A stretch of DNA of 5,333 nt from Lysobacterales bacterium (GTDB lineage Bacteria > Pseudomonadota > Gammaproteobacteria > Xanthomonadales > SZUA-36): the NCBI GenBank assembly GCA_026193295.1, contig JAPHSB010000065.1:1-5333 (forward strand). Direction: 5' to 3'. Under the pieces are notes generated by a model. The model saw nothing but the letters and a program-made list of their open reading frames with translations, was not told the origin of the DNA and searched no databases. Position 1 is the first letter of the stretch. Each line of letters starts with the position of its first letter. The translations under genes and the position numbers were made by a program. Shown in pieces: positions 4,752-5,333 of the stretch.

Positions 4752-5333
4752 CTAGCGAACCGGCACCAGGATCTCGTTGCGGCGCATGAACCAGGGTTTG
4801 AACGGCGGATCGTAGCGCGCCCAGACCGGGTCACCGGCGATCTCGAGGCCCTGCCCTGCTATCCACGAACGCAATTCCCGCAAGTGCTCATCGTAGCGCT
4901 CCTCGCTCCAGAAGCCGCTGTAGCGAATAACGGCGGCGCGGTAGGCGGGGACGGCGCGCAACTGCACCGCCGGGTCGGCTGGCCGGGGGATGGTGTCCAT
5001 CGTGTAGGACGCGGGCATCATGAAACTGACGACCCAGCCACCGGTTGCCGGCCGCTGCGCCACCGGTGCGGTCATGGCGATCTTCTCCGCGGCGGGCGCC
5101 TGGCTGACCGGCGCCGTCATCGCGATCTCCTGCTGCGCCACGTTGTCGCCGTCGATGTAGCGGAACAGCTTGCGGAAGGCCCGGTTACCCGCATCTTCGA
5201 AATCCGCCTCGACCCGGGTTTCCGCGACGATCGAAGCCGCGTAGGCGCGCAACTCCATCGCTCCATCCTTTTTTAACACAGTGTACGCAGCCTCCTCGAC
5301 GGCGCTCGCAGTTGCCGGCAGCAGCGCGATCAG
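4752..5333 (-). CDS. SOUL/heme-binding family protein, exported, 5' end outside window
   Basis: The visible 193 residues are the C-terminal part of a SOUL/HBP-domain protein; the frame is open to the right edge. The first residues (LIALLPATASA, then VEEAAYTV) look like the end of a Sec signal peptide with an ASA cleavage site, so the mature protein is probably periplasmic. The SOUL domain shows 'GAMELRAY', 'AGNRAFRKLFRYIDG', the two family repeats 'IAMTAPV' (visible residues 70-76 and 85-91) and the C-terminal 'PVWARYDPPFKPWFMRRNEI' (169-188). Family members have been linked to tetrapyrrole binding, but the role in bacteria is poorly defined, and no obligatory heme ligand can be pointed to. 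A GTG at 5277-5279 could be taken as the start, but it is codon 19 of the visible frame and would remove the YTV start of the domain and the signal peptide. It is convergent with yqjG. Confidence 0.92.
   Translation of the reverse strand: MIALLPATASAVEEAAYTVLKKDGAMELRAYAASIVAETRVEADFEDAGNRAFRKLFRYIDGDNVAQQEIAMTAPVSQAPAAEKIAMTAPVAQRPATGGWVVSFMMPASYTMDTIPRPADPAVQLRAVPAYRAAVIRYSGFWSEERYDEHLRELRSWIAGQGLEIAGDPVWARYDPPFKPWFMRRNEILVPVR

Overview
The window is a GC-rich bacterial chromosome segment with densely packed ordinary metabolic and stress genes. It looks gammaproteobacterial: protein similarities recalled from memory point to E. coli and Pseudomonas-type families (CbpA, YqjF, YqjG). The intergenic gaps also carry short palindromes of the GTAGGAGCG type that are common in pseudomonads and xanthomonads. 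The genus cannot be fixed from the sequence. No RNA gene, insertion sequence, CRISPR array or phage gene is visible.

Left part, all on the minus strand: the first 35 codons of a CbpA-type J-domain co-chaperone run off the left edge (1-107). Next come a hot-dog-fold acyl-CoA thioesterase-like protein (194-706), a small secreted protein of unknown function (846-1241) and a LysR-type regulator (1320-2222). The gaps hold a composite palindrome (144-200), whose arm contains the thioesterase stop codon, and two same-orientation copies of a GGCTGAAGCC hairpin (732-749, 779-796). The small secreted gene has a perfect TATAAT on its own strand.

Centre, plus strand: diverging from the LysR gene is a tight three-gene operon. 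It encodes a YqjF-like DoxX membrane protein (2325-2711), a pirin-family cupin (2713-3570, one base after the DoxX stop) and a glutathionyl-hydroquinone reductase of the YqjG type (3606-4583). The 102-bp divergent gap is strikingly AT-rich and holds a near-perfect palindrome with T-N11-A geometry, the expected operator of the LysR protein. Together these read as a quinone/electrophile detoxification cassette under its own regulator. The same functions are found around yqjF-yqjG-yhaJ-yhaK in E. coli, but here they are compacted into one divergon.

Right part: the operon ends at a perfect 29-bp inverted repeat with a 48-nt loop (4616-4721), lying between convergent genes. Beyond it, on the minus strand, is a SOUL/heme-binding family protein (4752 to the right edge). 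Its frame stays open to the window edge and includes the end of a signal peptide, so the gene starts outside the window.

Nothing here is clearly a new system. The most useful points are the compact quinone cassette with its operator, the large palindrome at 4616-4721, and corrected gene starts.
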